A DNA stretch of 64,000 bases, taken from NCBI RefSeq assembly GCF_021018895.1, contig NC_079373.1:21584501-21648500 (forward strand). Reading direction: 5' to 3'. This document shows positions 25,996 through 39,770 of this stretch, in pieces; positions within the stretch are counted from its first letter, which is position 1; each line of letters begins with the position of its first letter. Made by a program: the position numbers and the translations under genes. This stretch comes from Seriola aureovittata. Lineage: Eukaryota > Chordata > Actinopteri > Carangiformes > Carangidae. Under the pieces are notes generated by a model that was given only the letters and a program-made list of their open reading frames with translations, had not been told where the DNA came from and searched no databases.

Positions 25996-26629
25996 ACTAA
26001 AACGGGTCTTTGCATATGTATGCGTCTTCAGATTCCTTTACAGGCACTGTACATATACAGATAATACAGACAGAGCCGGTTCATATTAATCATCCTGTCC
26101 TCCTCCTCCACCACGGAGGGATTCTCCATTTGCCCACATCACATATTTATACATTATGCTTCTCTGTACTCTGCAGTTCACCTAGGGGACCATACCAGTT
26201 TAGATATGCACAGTATCCATTCAGTAAACACGCAGCTATTAATCCAGAGAGGTCAACCCTGTTTAGTCAGCCCACCTCTTGCTTTAATTTGTGCCACCAA
26301 CAAGATGGCAAATGAAACTTGGAGGTGCAACTCTCTATACTAATTTCTCTAACACAGTTTGAATGAACTCGTCTTTATTGACAACTTTTAACTGCCCTGG
26401 TTTCAGGTTGATAAGGGTAAATGTCATTTTGGTGGAAGTGACCAGCTGATTTATTTATTTATTTATTCTTTTAATTTTAAAGGACAGGGATGATTAATGG
26501 ATATTTTCAGAGAGTGTCATCTTTTTGCAGTTTACATTAATTGCTTGGGTAATTAATTGATGTGATGCCGATACACATAATGGTTTGGGAATCATAACGG
26601 TGATAAAGAAAATGTGTTCGAGCGATTGG

Positions 26630-26725
26630 TAACCCAGTCTAAGTCATGCTAACTGCTATGTGAGACTGTAATAGAGCTAAATGCTTAATTTGCCATGCTA
26701 ACATGCTCACAATGAGAGGATTTCT
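26630..26725 (+). repeat. Fragment of the GCTAAATGCTAACATG-type fish repeat
   Basis: GAGCTAAATGCTTAATTTGCC followed by ATGCTAACATGCTCACAATG matches the spacer sequence at 1.57-1.65 kb. Confidence 0.5.
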
Positions 26726-27960
26726 TTTGCACTTCTTTTCTTGTTGACAAGCTCGGCTTACTAAGGGAGAGTCGCTGATCAGATGTCAAAATTCAGCCTT
26801 CACAATGGATAAGAATGAATATTCAAGACATATTTTCTACCTGTATTCATAAATACCAGTATCATTCCAAACGGACCTAATACATTATTCAAAAGCTACA
26901 TGCATCCTTACTGCAAGCACCATTTTCAAAATAATCAGTAATTGTCATGAATTGGGATTATTAATAGAAAAAATTAAACTATAGTTATAGAAAAAAGGTT
27001 GGATTAAGTTTGTTTATTAGGAAAGATTTTCTCAGCAGTGTTTTACTCTTTAGTGATGTCTTAAAAAGGATGTGGTCATAATTTTTAAATCTTACATGAA
27101 GTACATTTGGGTATGGATTAACAGAGGCTACAGACTGGAAAAGTTAACACACCAAAAGTATGTGCTAGTGCTAGTGACTGGACAAAGAGATTGTCACAGA
27201 TTTAAGATACCTTTTGATATGATCTAAGCTTGTCTGCTACTAGAAATCCTATCTCCGGAAAAGGCTGTACCCTATGAAGTCAGTGATCTGTATCCTATAA
27301 AGATACCATAAGTAATGACATTACCTCCATTTCAATCTAATCTAGTAATTTGTGGCTAAAGACATCACCTAACTTCCTTTATTAGCACTGGAGCAAGGCT
27401 GTGAAATTCATCAGAGAAAGAGAGAAAGAGAGCAAGAGAGGTTCCTCCTTTATCTGTAGGATCACATTACCAGCCTTTCCTCTTCCTATCAGTAATGCAT
27501 GACATCACACAACCTCTCTATCACACGGGTCATCCCACTCCTCTCCCTCTATCTCATTCCTCTGTCTTCCTCTTCCTTTGTCCTTCTATCTCTCCGTCAT
27601 CATGGAGCCTGGAGCTTATAGTGTAATGGCAGTAATGGCACACATGCAGCTGAAGTATTTAGGTGTTAGGAGCCTAATGGTTTCATATATCATTTCGTCC
27701 TCCTTTTCTCTCTTCTCTATGCCTTGAAAATATACCATGAGAAGCTTTTCATGACAGGGACCATATACCCCTCTGTCTCCATCCCACAGAACTGCTGACT
27801 CTCAACTAATGGTGTTCTCAACCTAACATGTATTTTCATCCTGTCCACTGAACAGCTCACACACTAAAAAGCATAGTGTATGGCTGAAACAGGCATACAG
27901 GGATCTGCATAGAAGAAGAATTACTCCCCTACGCCAGCAAGCAAGTGTACGCATGGCTTT

Positions 27961-28013
27961 ACTCACTCACTCACACACATACATACATACATACATACAT
28001 ACATACATACATA

Positions 28014-28045
<32 letters not shown>

Positions 28046-28090
28046 CACACACGCACGCACACACACGCACACACACGCACACACACACAA
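27961..28090. repeat. Compound (CATA)n(CGCA)n(CA)n microsatellite
   Basis: ACTC units, then nine or more ATAC units, about eight CGCA units, then mixed CA/CGCA. The tract is almost wholly alternating purine-pyrimidine. Open frames across it encode only Thr-His/Cys-Val repeats. Confidence 0.95.
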
Positions 28091-29549
28091 AAACACACAT
28101 TAATGCATGCACACAGTCTAGCTTTTTCTTCTCAGCATGTCTGAGCAGTAATGAGAACATTAGCAGTGAGGTGCCGAGCATCACATTATTTGAATGGAAG
28201 ATCACCCCAACAACACAGCGATAACCTGTTTGGCAGAAAGAGGGAATACATAATCAAACACATATCAGCTTATATCAAAAGAAATGGTGTGATCTTTCAA
28301 ATGTAGCCATGAACAGCTTTGATTTACTTGACTTTCTTTGAGCCATACAGAAGCTACGTGTTAACATGCAAACGTCTTAGCTGTGCTCCATTTCCATACT
28401 ACATACAGTTTACAGTAGTACTGTATTCTGAGCAGTTTTTGTATTCAAACCAAAAATAGTGAAATTATTCATTATGAAGAGTTGTGAGTGTGGTAATGAT
28501 GGAAGCTATTCTAACATAATATCATGCGCCTACTTGCAGCTTGCAGCAAGAAAAACTAAATTACACATGGTGGTGTAAGACTGCTTCAGGACGTTCTCAG
28601 GAATACAAGAAAATTGGTCTTTGTTAAGTATAGAGCTGCAAAATCACTTTTTTTAATCAGTTTACCAGATATTTAAAAAATAATAATCCTGACTCTATTT
28701 GAAAATCCCAAAACAGATACAGCAAAACTGAAACTGCACCTCTAAGTACTGCAACTTCAAGCAAGTGGTGATAAATGACCATCACAGATTTTTTTATACC
28801 TTGTCTCAAAACCGTAATCTTTTACAAAGAATGTTTTTTGTACCCTGTGGGCTTTATGTAAAATAGTGAGTCTGATTTGCAACAATGGGAATATTCATCA
28901 AATAGAATTTGGTAAAAGCAGCATAACTTTTCTCAGTCTACACTCATCTTGCCACTGCTACTACTGTAGCTGCTAGATTTCCTCTGACAGCTCTTATTGT
29001 AATTGTGTATAAAAAAAGCCTCACTGGTCCGCAGTGGTTGGATGCTTGTGTAAATCCTCACCTATGCACCCTTTCTCGACACTTAAATATCTTTGCACAA
29101 TGAAAGATGTGACGTGATTTCGTCTTTCTTTGGCAGCCATATAAAGGGTGAAAGAAAGTGTTTGGTTTTCAGTATGTATTTTCAGTATCTGGGCACTGTC
29201 CATTGGGAATATTAGAAATAAGGTCTTCTGAGATCAAATCAGCCTCCAGCATATAGCATGTATAAGTTATACTGCACATACTCTACAAAACACCATCATC
29301 AGTCATTCCCACCTCCAGGGAACTGTCAACTCCTAAGAATGTAACAGTCAAAGATAAATAAGAGAGAACTCCCAGTTGAATATGAAAAAATATATAAAAC
29401 ATATTTCTTACTTGTTTGGATGTACACTATGCTTTAAATTTCATTAATTATCTGTTATTGACTCTTTCTGCATCAATGTGCAAAGAAAAATCACCCATTA
29501 CCTTCCAAAAGAGCAACCAATCATGATGACACAGACAGCGTGGGCATGC

Positions 29550-29569
29550 ACGTGTGTGTGTGTGTGTGT
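29550..29569. repeat. (TG)n microsatellite
   Basis: About ten TG units after GGGCATGCACG. Confidence 0.85.
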
Positions 29570-32009
29570 AGCTTAGTGAGGGAAGTTTAAGTCGGATGAA
29601 AAGGCACTGCATTCCTCACACGGCTCATCACTTGCCTGTTAGCAAAATGAGGAGGCTATTTTGTCTCTATCATGGATCATAGCGAAATATTTTCTCTAGT
29701 TGAAAATTAGCATGTACGGTTGCAAGAAGGGTCGATGATTTCATTTGGAGAGAAAATTACTTATTAAAGGCAGGGAGAATTGGAGAAGATGGGCCCTGCT
29801 CGTGCCAGATCAGTCACAGAGGAGTTGACAGACTCTGACCGTTACCTGTTTATCATCTGACCTGGCCGCAGCCTCAGAGTGTTGTCTGTGATGACAAGCC
29901 ATATTGTTTGTTAAAATTAAAGTTCTCTGTGAATGCATCTCTCCAGCAGTTGCTTTCCCCTCATTTTCATTTTTTCTCTGAGACTGTGTCGGAGAAGCTT
30001 TAGCTCTGTTATTATCACACTGAGACCTTGACACATCTCCATGGGTGAGAGGTTTCCGTTTGTTTTGAGGCCAACCTTCTTTCCAAATAATGACAGTACT
30101 TATTCATTATCTAAGTGTTCCTCATATGATTATTTTCCATGAATGGACCATGGTTAATTTAATCCAAATGGATGCTACATAATGAATATCTTCTATTAAT
30201 CTTGCTATTGCAACAAAAGGATTTCCTCATCCATGTAAAGCTTGTTATTGACAAGTACCATTTACTTGTGCAGCAGCAGACATCCAACATATCTCCTTTT
30301 TTAAAATACTGACACAACGTTGGTGTTAGAGGACTGTGACTCGGCCTCTGGAGCGTGGAAAGGCTTTTCAGAGCAATCGAACTCAGACAAGAGGAATCAG
30401 TGAAACATACAAACACTCCTCTCCATTTGGAAGAGACACATAAACACACTGACACACACAAATACAGACAGTGTGTGCAACTGTAACTTAACTGGTCAAG
30501 TACGAATAAGAGTAACTACACTTGATTCTGAAATCCCATGGCATGTCCTAACCTATCCTCTGTCTCCAAGGATGAGTTTTGAAAGGCCTTTGTGTCCATA
30601 TTAGAAGCTAGGTTGATTACAGGGGTTGGATATAGGCAAGGGTGTGAGCTAAAGCCCCAGTCAATCGGGTGCTTGGCTTATTGTAGCAGAAGTGGAAGAA
30701 AAGGTAGCTGAGCTGGGGAGGCTTTATCATAGCCTTAAACACAGACAAGAATAGGAAGACTAAAAAGGGAAGTGGTGAAAAGGGGCCGAGTCATGCATAT
30801 GGAAGCGTCTCCGTTGCCTTCCACTGCCATCGCCTCATTTCACATTCACACAGCATTCATCTCCTCCTGAGCCATTCAAGTAGTCCTCCCTTTCCTAGGG
30901 AGGTGAATTCAAAGGGGCTCTGCCTGCCTGCCGTTTTCTTAAGATCCCACTGAAACTGCTCTGTGGTAGCTCCAAGGTGAATAGTAGCCAGCACCTCCCA
31001 AACACTCCTGTGGCTCAGCCTTTATCAGCAGGCCGCGCTCCACCCTGCAGAACCCCGGTCCTGCTCTGACACAGTTCAGACAGTCCCCAGGAGGGAGAGC
31101 TTTCCCTCCCTTAAACTCTCCCTCTCCCTCCCTCCGCTCTCCCTTGGACGCTGCAAAGGGGGCATAATCTGATCACTGCGAAACTTGCTGATCTGCTTCA
31201 CAGTGCAGCTCCAGCAAGATGAGTTTGATTGGTTAGATCAGAATAGCTAGAAACAGAGAAGCTGGAGGATGGGGCAGATACATCAAAGATGTGTATCTGA
31301 ACAGTAAATCCTGACAGCCTAATGACTGTGGGGAGAATGGAAAGTTAGCAGCGCCACTGACCGTAAGAACTCAAACAGGGATCATAATATGCAATTGGAA
31401 ATGGTATTGTGTTTCAAAAAAGTCTCTTAGAACAATATCTTTTCATTGTGTTGAGGTCAAAGACAAACCTCATCTTATTTTATCATGTTACATTATGTAG
31501 AAGCATTTCAGTCTTCTTTTCAATTTTAATAAACCTTATCCGACAGCAAGATGTGATAACAACAGAGGGATGTTATTCTCCCTCATTTTCCCAGAGGAAT
31601 TTCACTTCACATTTCCTCTACTCCATTCAAAGCTTAGACCTTGAGGCATCAGCTTCTCTTAGAAAAGTCTACTGGGAGAAGAGGATGTTAATCCATCGGT
31701 CCTGTACACATATGCTGCATCTACCTTCAAAAACTGGAATAATTCTATACCAGTGAAATTAAGCCATGGGAGCAGGCCATCAAGAAGGAGGCACAGCTGC
31801 CAAGTGTGTTTCATGCTCTCACTATGGCGCTGAGAGACACAGGAGGACCAACTGGGAATGGGTGACAGTTTCTGCAGAGGAGCATATTTTTCTGCAGAGT
31901 GAAGCCGCAACTTTACGCCATCAAAGCCAAAACAGTTGAATCAAAAACTTCCCCTAAGCCTGAATTATTAGATTTAGGCTTTCCAGAGACATTTTAACCA
32001 CACTAGTGG

Positions 32010-32135
32010 AGTGTCTCTGGGGTGGTAAAATCGGTTCACTGTTTCGGTCCAGAGTGAAATAACTGAAAAACAACTACTGGATGTATTGCCATAGTATCTT
32101 GGCAATCCCTCCAGGTATTTATTTCAGGCTAACAA
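32010..32135 (+). repeat. Fish interspersed repeat fragment
   Basis: TCGGTCCAGAGTGAAATAAC, AACAACTACTGGATGTATTG and CCATAGTATCTTGGCAATCC are a reverse-oriented variant of the repeat at 1850-2010 and match the start of 16830-17190. Confidence 0.5.
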
Positions 32136-34199
32136 GACCAGCCCATCATCTGAATGAATGGGGAGAAAACCATAACTTCAATTTCAATGGTCGAGAGGAA
32201 ATAAAAACTGCATGTATAGAATCTGTCAAATGCCTTAAAAATGCCTTTTTACCACAGGTTATACTTCTACTATGTGCAAGGGTTTGGCTTAAAACGATTG
32301 GCTAGACATGTTTCCCTTTTGGTTGTTATAGAGCAGACAATTGGCTTATTGGGGGAGGGGTGAGATATATGTAATGCAACGTCTTTGTTGGCATAAGACA
32401 GTTTTCTATTCAGGATTCTTAAAGTGGTTTGTTTCTCTCTTGTAACGTCTCTGCTTGAGTCTTCTGTCACTGACAATTTGTTTGGCATGTCTGTAATATC
32501 TAGATTAAAGGTCACAATTAAATCCAAGTTAGAGGTATAATATAAATAGTAGCTCAGTAAGTAATTTGTTTTGATTTGGTTCACCCCATGCCGCAAATAA
32601 TTGCAGTCATTTTAGTTTAATATATCTATATAAATCTATCATATAATATATTATGATCCCAGTAACATCCCAAGTACTCTACAGGCTGGAATAACACATA
32701 TCCTCACTCAAAAACTTTACATTAATGCAGATTTTAATCAATAATTAATTCTTAGCATAACTTTTCATGAAATCCACAGTTTGTTTGAGTCACCAGCCTT
32801 AAATCTTTAAATGGAAATGTGTATGCCTTAGTCATCTAATATAAAGTTATAAAGCTGGTCTTAGTTAGTTTTATAACCCTTATCATTAGTCATTAGCAGC
32901 ATGAACATATTAGAAATAGTAAATTATAAAAAAAAAAAGATGTTACTGTGCTCTTCAGGAAACACAACTGCTCTTGGAATATTAGATTGTATTACGTGTG
33001 GATCTCTTTTTTTGTCTCTTATCCCAGAGTCATTGATCTGAAATGTTCCTCATTACATCAAAAGAAAAGAGGCCCTTGGAATGTCAAAGAAGATATAAAT
33101 AGATGGTCTTTGGAGGGAGAGAGATTGAACTAAAGTGGAAGGTGAAAAAGAGTGGGGGAGTTAAAAGTATAGAGAAGATAGAAAATGATAAGAAAGATCT
33201 TTCATTCAGCTGGCTGTCTGGCAAGATAAAAAATAATCCTACTTCTGAAAGGTGTTGAAAGAGTCACAAAGGCTCTCCCTGGTGTATCACGGTACAAAAT
33301 AGCCCCCCTCCTTTCCGAAGGTTTAATTCAATCTCCTTTTGTCTGGCACTGAAGGTACTGTTTGGAGGGCTGGTGGAAAACCAGGCTCATCTGTCTGCTA
33401 CAATTTTCGCCACTTCTTATAATGTTTCATATTTGTCCATACAAGAGGGCAATATATGATGCAGTCAGGACTGAACTATACCACCAGTATGACAGCTCTA
33501 TGCAAAGACTGTGTTCGTATTTCATATTTAACCTTCTATAGGAAGGTGAAGAAAAATATGTCACAGCTTAACATGTTGTACAGTGTGCTCATTTTGCATT
33601 ATTTACAGCATACTTTACTAAACTACTGTATCTACTGTATGTCACAGTGCACATTACGTGGTTGGCAAAATTTGTGATGTGCTTTGTGTGCACCTTAAGA
33701 TGATTTTAAATTTAAAGGACTAGTATTAATCAGTGCAACAATGACCAAATTTAAAATTTGTAAGGTTTTTAACAATTTGAGATGTCTTGAGCCTGGTTCA
33801 GGGCTGGTCCAGGCAAAGTGTAATGGAAGAATATTTTCTAGAATAAACCTGATCAATTTCTGATCCTTTCTCTACTGTTCTTTCTCTTCAGCTTGCTAGT
33901 GTTGCAAAGCTGGTTTCCATTATGACAGCTGGGCTCTACCGTTCGAGCATTTCACACATTTGAGCAGTAAATTACAGTGTCTGAATGTAAAATATGATTT
34001 GGCTGCACCAATGAGACTTACAAATACATGGAGAACCAACAACGATGAACAGTTACTAAATCTTTTAACTCTTTTCTCTTATTAGCAAACAGAACTGTAC
34101 AAAACATTCCAACAAGTCCTCCAAGTTAAACGAGGCACAGGCGTTTTCTGATCTGATGCCTCTATCAGCAGAACGATATCATGAGTCACTTTTGAAAAA

Positions 34200-34330
34200 A
34201 ATTCATCTGTTTTATGATGTCATAATGCTATGGTTAAGGCTTGGTTGGCTTAGTCACAACAACAACGCTGGTAAGGTTCAGAAAAAGATCATGGTTTGGG
34301 TTAAGTTCCTTTACTCTGATCACCATTACT
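34200..34330 (+). repeat. Possible degenerate repeat segment
   Basis: GTCACAACAACAACGCTGGTAAGG then AAAGATCATGGTTTGGGTTA resembles a repeat recalled from fish introns. No structure or coding sequence. Confidence 0.3.
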
Positions 34331-34505
34331 AGAGCTGCAAGGGGGCTTTGTCACTTGAACGTAAACATGTGGAATTTTTGGGGCAGTTGCTTAAACAACT
34401 TGTGCTGTTGATCTTCTGGGGAGAACAGTCTCAAACACTCAGGTAGCAGCTTCTCATTTGTAGCCAGCGGTCAAGTCGTTTTTGCCGGTTAAAATGACAA
34501 AATTC

Positions 34506-34721
34506 GGGGCGTCGCGTAGCGCAGTGGGCTACGCAGGCGCCCCATATATAGAGGCTACAGTCCTCGCTGCAGCTGGTCCTCGGTTCGACTCCCGCATCGG
34601 ACGGCCCTTTCCTGCGTGTCATTCCACCTCTCTCTGCCTCCCCATTTCCTGTCTCTCTACTGTCCTGTCTATTAAAGGCAAAAAAGCCCAAAAAATAACT
34701 TAAAAAAAAAAAAAAGAAAAA
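34506..34721 (+). mobile_element. tRNA-derived SINE, full length with target-site duplication
   Basis: Begins GGGGCGTCGCGTAGCGCAGT. The A box is TAGCGCAGTGG (34517-34527) and the B box GGTTCGACTCC (34582-34592). Then come ATCGGACGGCCCTTTCCTGC, GTGTCATTCCACC, a CCTCTCTCTGCC stretch and CTGTCTATTAAAGGCAAAAA, ending in a run of A. Direct repeats GACAAAATTC at 34496-34505 and 34722-34731 are a perfect 10-bp target-site duplication, so both ends are fixed. It was mobilised in trans by a LINE (family knowledge). Not a functional tRNA: there is no cloverleaf 3' half after the B box. Confidence 0.93.
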
Positions 34722-37700
34722 GACAAAATTCACTGGCAGCAAGTCTTATCAGCTGTCGCTTCTGAACAATGATTCATGGTGATGGTGGGCCAAAATAGAA
34801 ATTTCTGCAGAATTCTGTGGCATACTGGATTATAAAATTTGGATATTTAGACAGTTTGAGGAACAATTCTGATGAAACTTTGAATACAACTTACTTGAAC
34901 TTGACTTTCAGCTGACTTAGGAGCGAGTAAATAATAAATGTGTTTTCATTTTTAGATGGCCTATCATTCTCAGACATGACTTTGTCTCTTACAGTATTTA
35001 CTTTTGTGCCTCCCTCAGGAAAAATTGTAACAATCTAGTGAGCCATTACAGTCCATTTCTCGTCTTTTGTGGTCAATGTCAGCCATTTTGGTGGATAACA
35101 TTGGGGGTGTTTCTGTTTCCAGTCTCTTCAGTTGAAAGTGGAGCTGCCTTGTTACAAAAGCAGAGTGCATTAGGGGTTGTGCCATGTGCCTCAGCAGGCG
35201 GCGGACAAGCTGAATTAGCAGCGGTAATGCCTTAGGCTGAGCAACAGGGCACTTACTGTTTAATCAGGTTATCTGGGAGTAGGGCCACAGCAGTATGTCT
35301 GCAAGGGTTTAAGGGGGTTTCTAGAAGGACAGCAGGAGAGTGACACAACCCTCAGAGTTCAATGATCCTAACCTGAAGGAAAGCTTTAGAAAAGGAAAAA
35401 TGTTTAAAACTTTTAGGAAAATCTCTTTGAACTGCACTGCAAAAAGAGCGTCAAAGAAAGTTTCCTCTTGTCATTCGTTTTATTTAAGTTTGCTTACATC
35501 TGAAGATGTATTTCAAAAACCAATGAAATAAGTAGCTGTCTGATAAACCATATGACAAATGCGAAAGGACATACTGTTTTCTGTGTCTGTGTCAACGGAA
35601 TAGAGTGTTGCAAACATAGTTAAGTAGACAATTATGCATGTGAAATAACAAATTATAGACCACAGGCATTATCAGTGGAGTGCAATGGTGTGTGACCCTG
35701 TGGCATTAAAGTATTGTGGGTATATTTCTTAAAGGTAACAGCTATTATGGTGGCTTGAGGATATTTTTGCTAAGGTGGTCGGTGGTGGTGGTGTTGCCGG
35801 TGTGTGTACGTGTGTAAGTGTGTGTCCTTTATCTCTTGCCCACATACAGGGACTAAGTGCACATCAGGCCTGTTTTCCTGTGTGCAGGGCAGCGTATCCT
35901 GCTCTCCAAAGCCCAGGAAATTACAGTCCAGCCAAGCAGAAAACAGGAGTGGGATTTGGACAACAGGCTTCACCTGTCTCAGGCCTCAGGCTCATAAAGT
36001 TACACCTACCGTAAATGACATAGCATTAGATTGCTATATGAAACAATGGCGTATGCCTGTTACAGTGTGTAGGCGTGTATATGTGCACATTATAGGTCAG
36101 AATGTGCAATATCTACTGTTTATTTTAATTAATTTAAAATTATCTATTTGATTTCTTTCATTCTTATTCTTTTGTTATTCTTCTGATTATATCCCTTTAT
36201 TTAATATCTCATCTGCTCCCTCACTTCCTTTTGGTCCTCTCTTCTTTCTGCTCCTGTCCTCTTGACAGTCTTTTCTCTTTCTTGTGGGGGCACACTGCCC
36301 CTCAAATTATTTATTACATCTGGCAGTTGTGTTAGCAAATACAAAAACTGTGTGTTAATTTAATTAGTATGGCCCGCACTCCGAGCAATAAATTCTGCGT
36401 GCCGAGCCCTTCAGAGACATGTAGACAGTGTATACAGCTATACATCTTTCCTATGTTGTGGCTACAGATAATAGTTTCTGATTGGCTGTCAAGCATCTGT
36501 TGAAATTGCGTAAACCCTCCAACATGCATAATATAAATTAAATCTTAAATCAAGTTTCAGTTGAAGACTATTTTATCTCATGTTCACACTTTCTTGCTCA
36601 TCCATTCACACACTGCCTCTTTCTTGCTCTCTCTCTCTTAATCTTTTTATCTTGCTCTTTTTATAGTCAAGTAGTTTACTACATAAATGGATTTTAAGCA
36701 CCAATCAACAATCAACGAAAAATACTCTTTCCTAACAGAGACGATGTCAGATAATGTATAATCATTCAGACGCAGTTAAGCACTGTGGGCTATATAATAT
36801 ATACAAAGTATCCACAAAGATGAGCAAGAGTATGCAGGGACATATACTGTACATAGAGATATCTAGACAGAGATGCAGAATACACACAAACACATATACC
36901 AAAACAAATACACAAAGTACTGTATGCAACCACCAGAAGGGTCAAATGTTTGGGCTTTCACCTAGTCACAGTCCTTCTACCTCAGCAACATGACAGATTA
37001 ATGAGAAATCCTCTCTCTCTGACACCACAGCTGATGAAAACAGCCACAGTGGAGTAGGTTTAAGGGAAAGGACAGATAGAAACGGGAGCAGTGACTGTAA
37101 AATTTGATTAAACAACAAAACCGTGTAGGCATCCATGAGATCTGTGCCTTGTGCTGCAAGGTATAAGGATCAAATACTGCAAACTCACCAAATTAGCAAA
37201 TTGTGGGAATTATGTGTTCTGTATGTCTGCAAAAATGAAAAGCCTAAAGCAATTTAATGCTTACACGGTTAGGAATTTTAATACAGTATCAGAGGGAACC
37301 TGCCCTGAAATTCTTTAACTTGCATCTTTGTATTGTATGTGTACTGTGTGTAAAAAGGGGATTAGTATATAGCTGCTATCGTTTTCATAAGAAATGTATA
37401 CAGACCTTTCAGGGAATTTAGGGGCTGAGGAGAATACCAGCAAACTGTCAGCATGTTCCTTAACCCCCCTGCCCCAAAACTATACACTCATGTATAGCAA
37501 CAGTGAAGCTCATTAATGATGAAACAATCGGCTTTCTAATGCACATAAATGACTGACAGTTTTCTTACCATGCACCATAATGTGCAAGGGCCACATCACA
37601 ATGTGTCTGCTGTGCTTGAGCTGTGAGTCTTTCTGGTCAAATATTATTCATGCAAATGTTATTCATGTATGTTTGAACAATCTAGTATGTATATGTAATG

Positions 37701-39589
37701 ATGACTACATTGACCAGAATGCTGTTAGCAACTGGCACTTGTATTTCTATTGGTGAACTGACTACCAATATATAATCCATTAGATGCTTTATACAAACTA
37801 AAAACAAAAAAAAACTGTCACTATAAAAAGTGTCAGAAGCCACAGTCAGAGTAATTTCCATAGGAGAGATCTGTCACAGGATGCCACAGTTTGATATCTA
37901 CTCTGTCAAAAATAGGTAAATGTAGGTAAAAATGTTTTGCTTTATTTATACAGTTTGACAACCTAACAAAGCTGTTTTGACGGGGCACCTTTTCACACTT
38001 TCTGAAAGCTGATATATTAAAAAAAATCTAAATTTCAAAACAGCTGTCAATTCACAGCTTGGCCTTTCTGGAGTTGAGATAGGTCCATATGTGTTTTTTA
38101 GTAAGCCCTTGCTTTGTCACTGTGTTCTGCAGCTTGACAGACAGAATATAGGGAACAGAGTATGGTGCCTTTTAGATCTGCTGTCAAAGGACATCACAAG
38201 GGAGGGTGCCACTTTCTACTGCAAGGCACAAGCTGAGGTGCACATCCCAAAGAAGCCTAACCAAAAAACTATCTAAATATTAGGATGTCTTTCATTTTCA
38301 TTATTTCTAAGAAATTTAAATGTGTGTCTTATAACAGGCTAAACCACAGAATCAAAGATAGTAATTCTGTTAAATTGGCCTGTGACCACAGACCCCGGTT
38401 TCCGGAGCTATGGCTGACTTTTCAGACAGATAATAGCTTCCTGTATGTGGAAGTCACAAATAAAACCCAACCTGAAAATATTGTCCACCGCACTATTTGT
38501 AGCTGTATACTTTTTTGTCTACCTCAAATTTCAGCATTTCCAATGTAAGCACGTACAAAGGACTAACCACACTTTTTGTTGTGATGACCTGCATTACTGA
38601 GGGTCATCTTGTTACCTGTGTAAACAAGACTGTTATTTATCACTTCACCTTCTATCCTTCCTCTGTTCTAAGCCAATTAGAGTCCTTCCCTGCCATTCTC
38701 AACCCGACCTAAGCTTGTCATAACCGCAGTGATAAGCCCTGCACCCCTCTCCCTTCCTCTCCATTTTCCATCTCATTAACATTCATTTTCACCCTAATTG
38801 AGCTTAATAAGAAAATAATGTTTGACATTAAATCCTTGTGAACATGTGGCCCAGCTGATCACTGTGTCTGTTTGTTCTTCCACAGCAAATGTTTATTTTG
38901 TCAGGGGTTTGTTTGTTTGCTTGCCTTGCTGGGATCTGTGGTTCTTGTAATAGCCTACTTACAATTCCCAGTTTCCATCTGTTTTGAGTTGACCCCTTGC
39001 TGTTGTTATGCTGAAGACTGTACTTTTCTTAACTCTTCTACCTAAGTTTTGTTTACATTGTGCTTTTACTTGCAACAGTGTCTGAGTCCATATATTTCAA
39101 GCTGAGCCTCCAAAACTCTGACCACTGCACTTAGATACCAAGCCAGTCAACTTTATTGATTTAATTTCTTCAAAGCCGGGGGTGATATTATTTTGATATA
39201 CAATGACCTTGTGGGGAGGGTGGAGCATTTCTTTGCCAATAGCAATCAATCATCATCATACCATAAAATAAGGAGGAGAAGCAAAGAAGGGAGTGGAGGT
39301 AAGTGGGAAGTCCGTTCAATACAACCTCAGTTGTATGTACAACAGAACACTGATGCGTTGGTGTATACTGACAAAGACACTTAAGGAGTCCACACATTTA
39401 GGTGGTTAGACAAGGCATAGAGTCTTAAGCAGAGGACCACCAGAGGGTCTGTATTGACTAACAGCCGACAGCTCAGACATGAGATTGACATATAACCCTG
39501 AACGTGAGGAGCCACACTGAGGAGAGAACGATAGAATCTGTATCCAATGAGCCTGTGTATATTCTCATTTGTCCAGGTCATAGTATCCT

Positions 39590-39770
39590 AAAGGAGTTTT
39601 TTTAATCGAAAACAACTGGACTAGGTTATTTGTCTGGGAAGACGTTTCACCTCTCACCCAAGAGGCTTCATCAGTTCGTGTACGCATCTGACCAGGCTAG
39701 GACTGGTCCTACTTTCTGGTGTGGAGACCCAGGTATTTAACCTCTTGTGGGCGTTCACAATCTGTATCCA
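39590..39770. repeat. Interspersed repeat fragment (GAAGACGTTTCACCTCTCAC type)
   Basis: AAAACAACTGGACTAGGTTA, GGAAGACGTTTCACCTCTCA and CCAAGAGGCTTCATCAGTTC form a well-known fish repeat pattern often seen beside retroelements; I cannot name the family with certainty. Confidence 0.55.

Noticed and set aside
27961..28090. CRISPR-like regular repetition
   Set aside because: Contiguous 2-4 bp tandem units without spacers, in a vertebrate genome; an ordinary compound microsatellite.
34506..34592. Possible tRNA gene (A and B boxes)
   Set aside because: No acceptor-stem pairing after the B box; SINE body, A-tail and target-site duplication show a retrotransposed SINE.
34431..34742. 103-codon minus-strand frame across the SINE
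   Set aside because: It is the antisense translation of the SINE and its A-tail (Phe run), not a gene.
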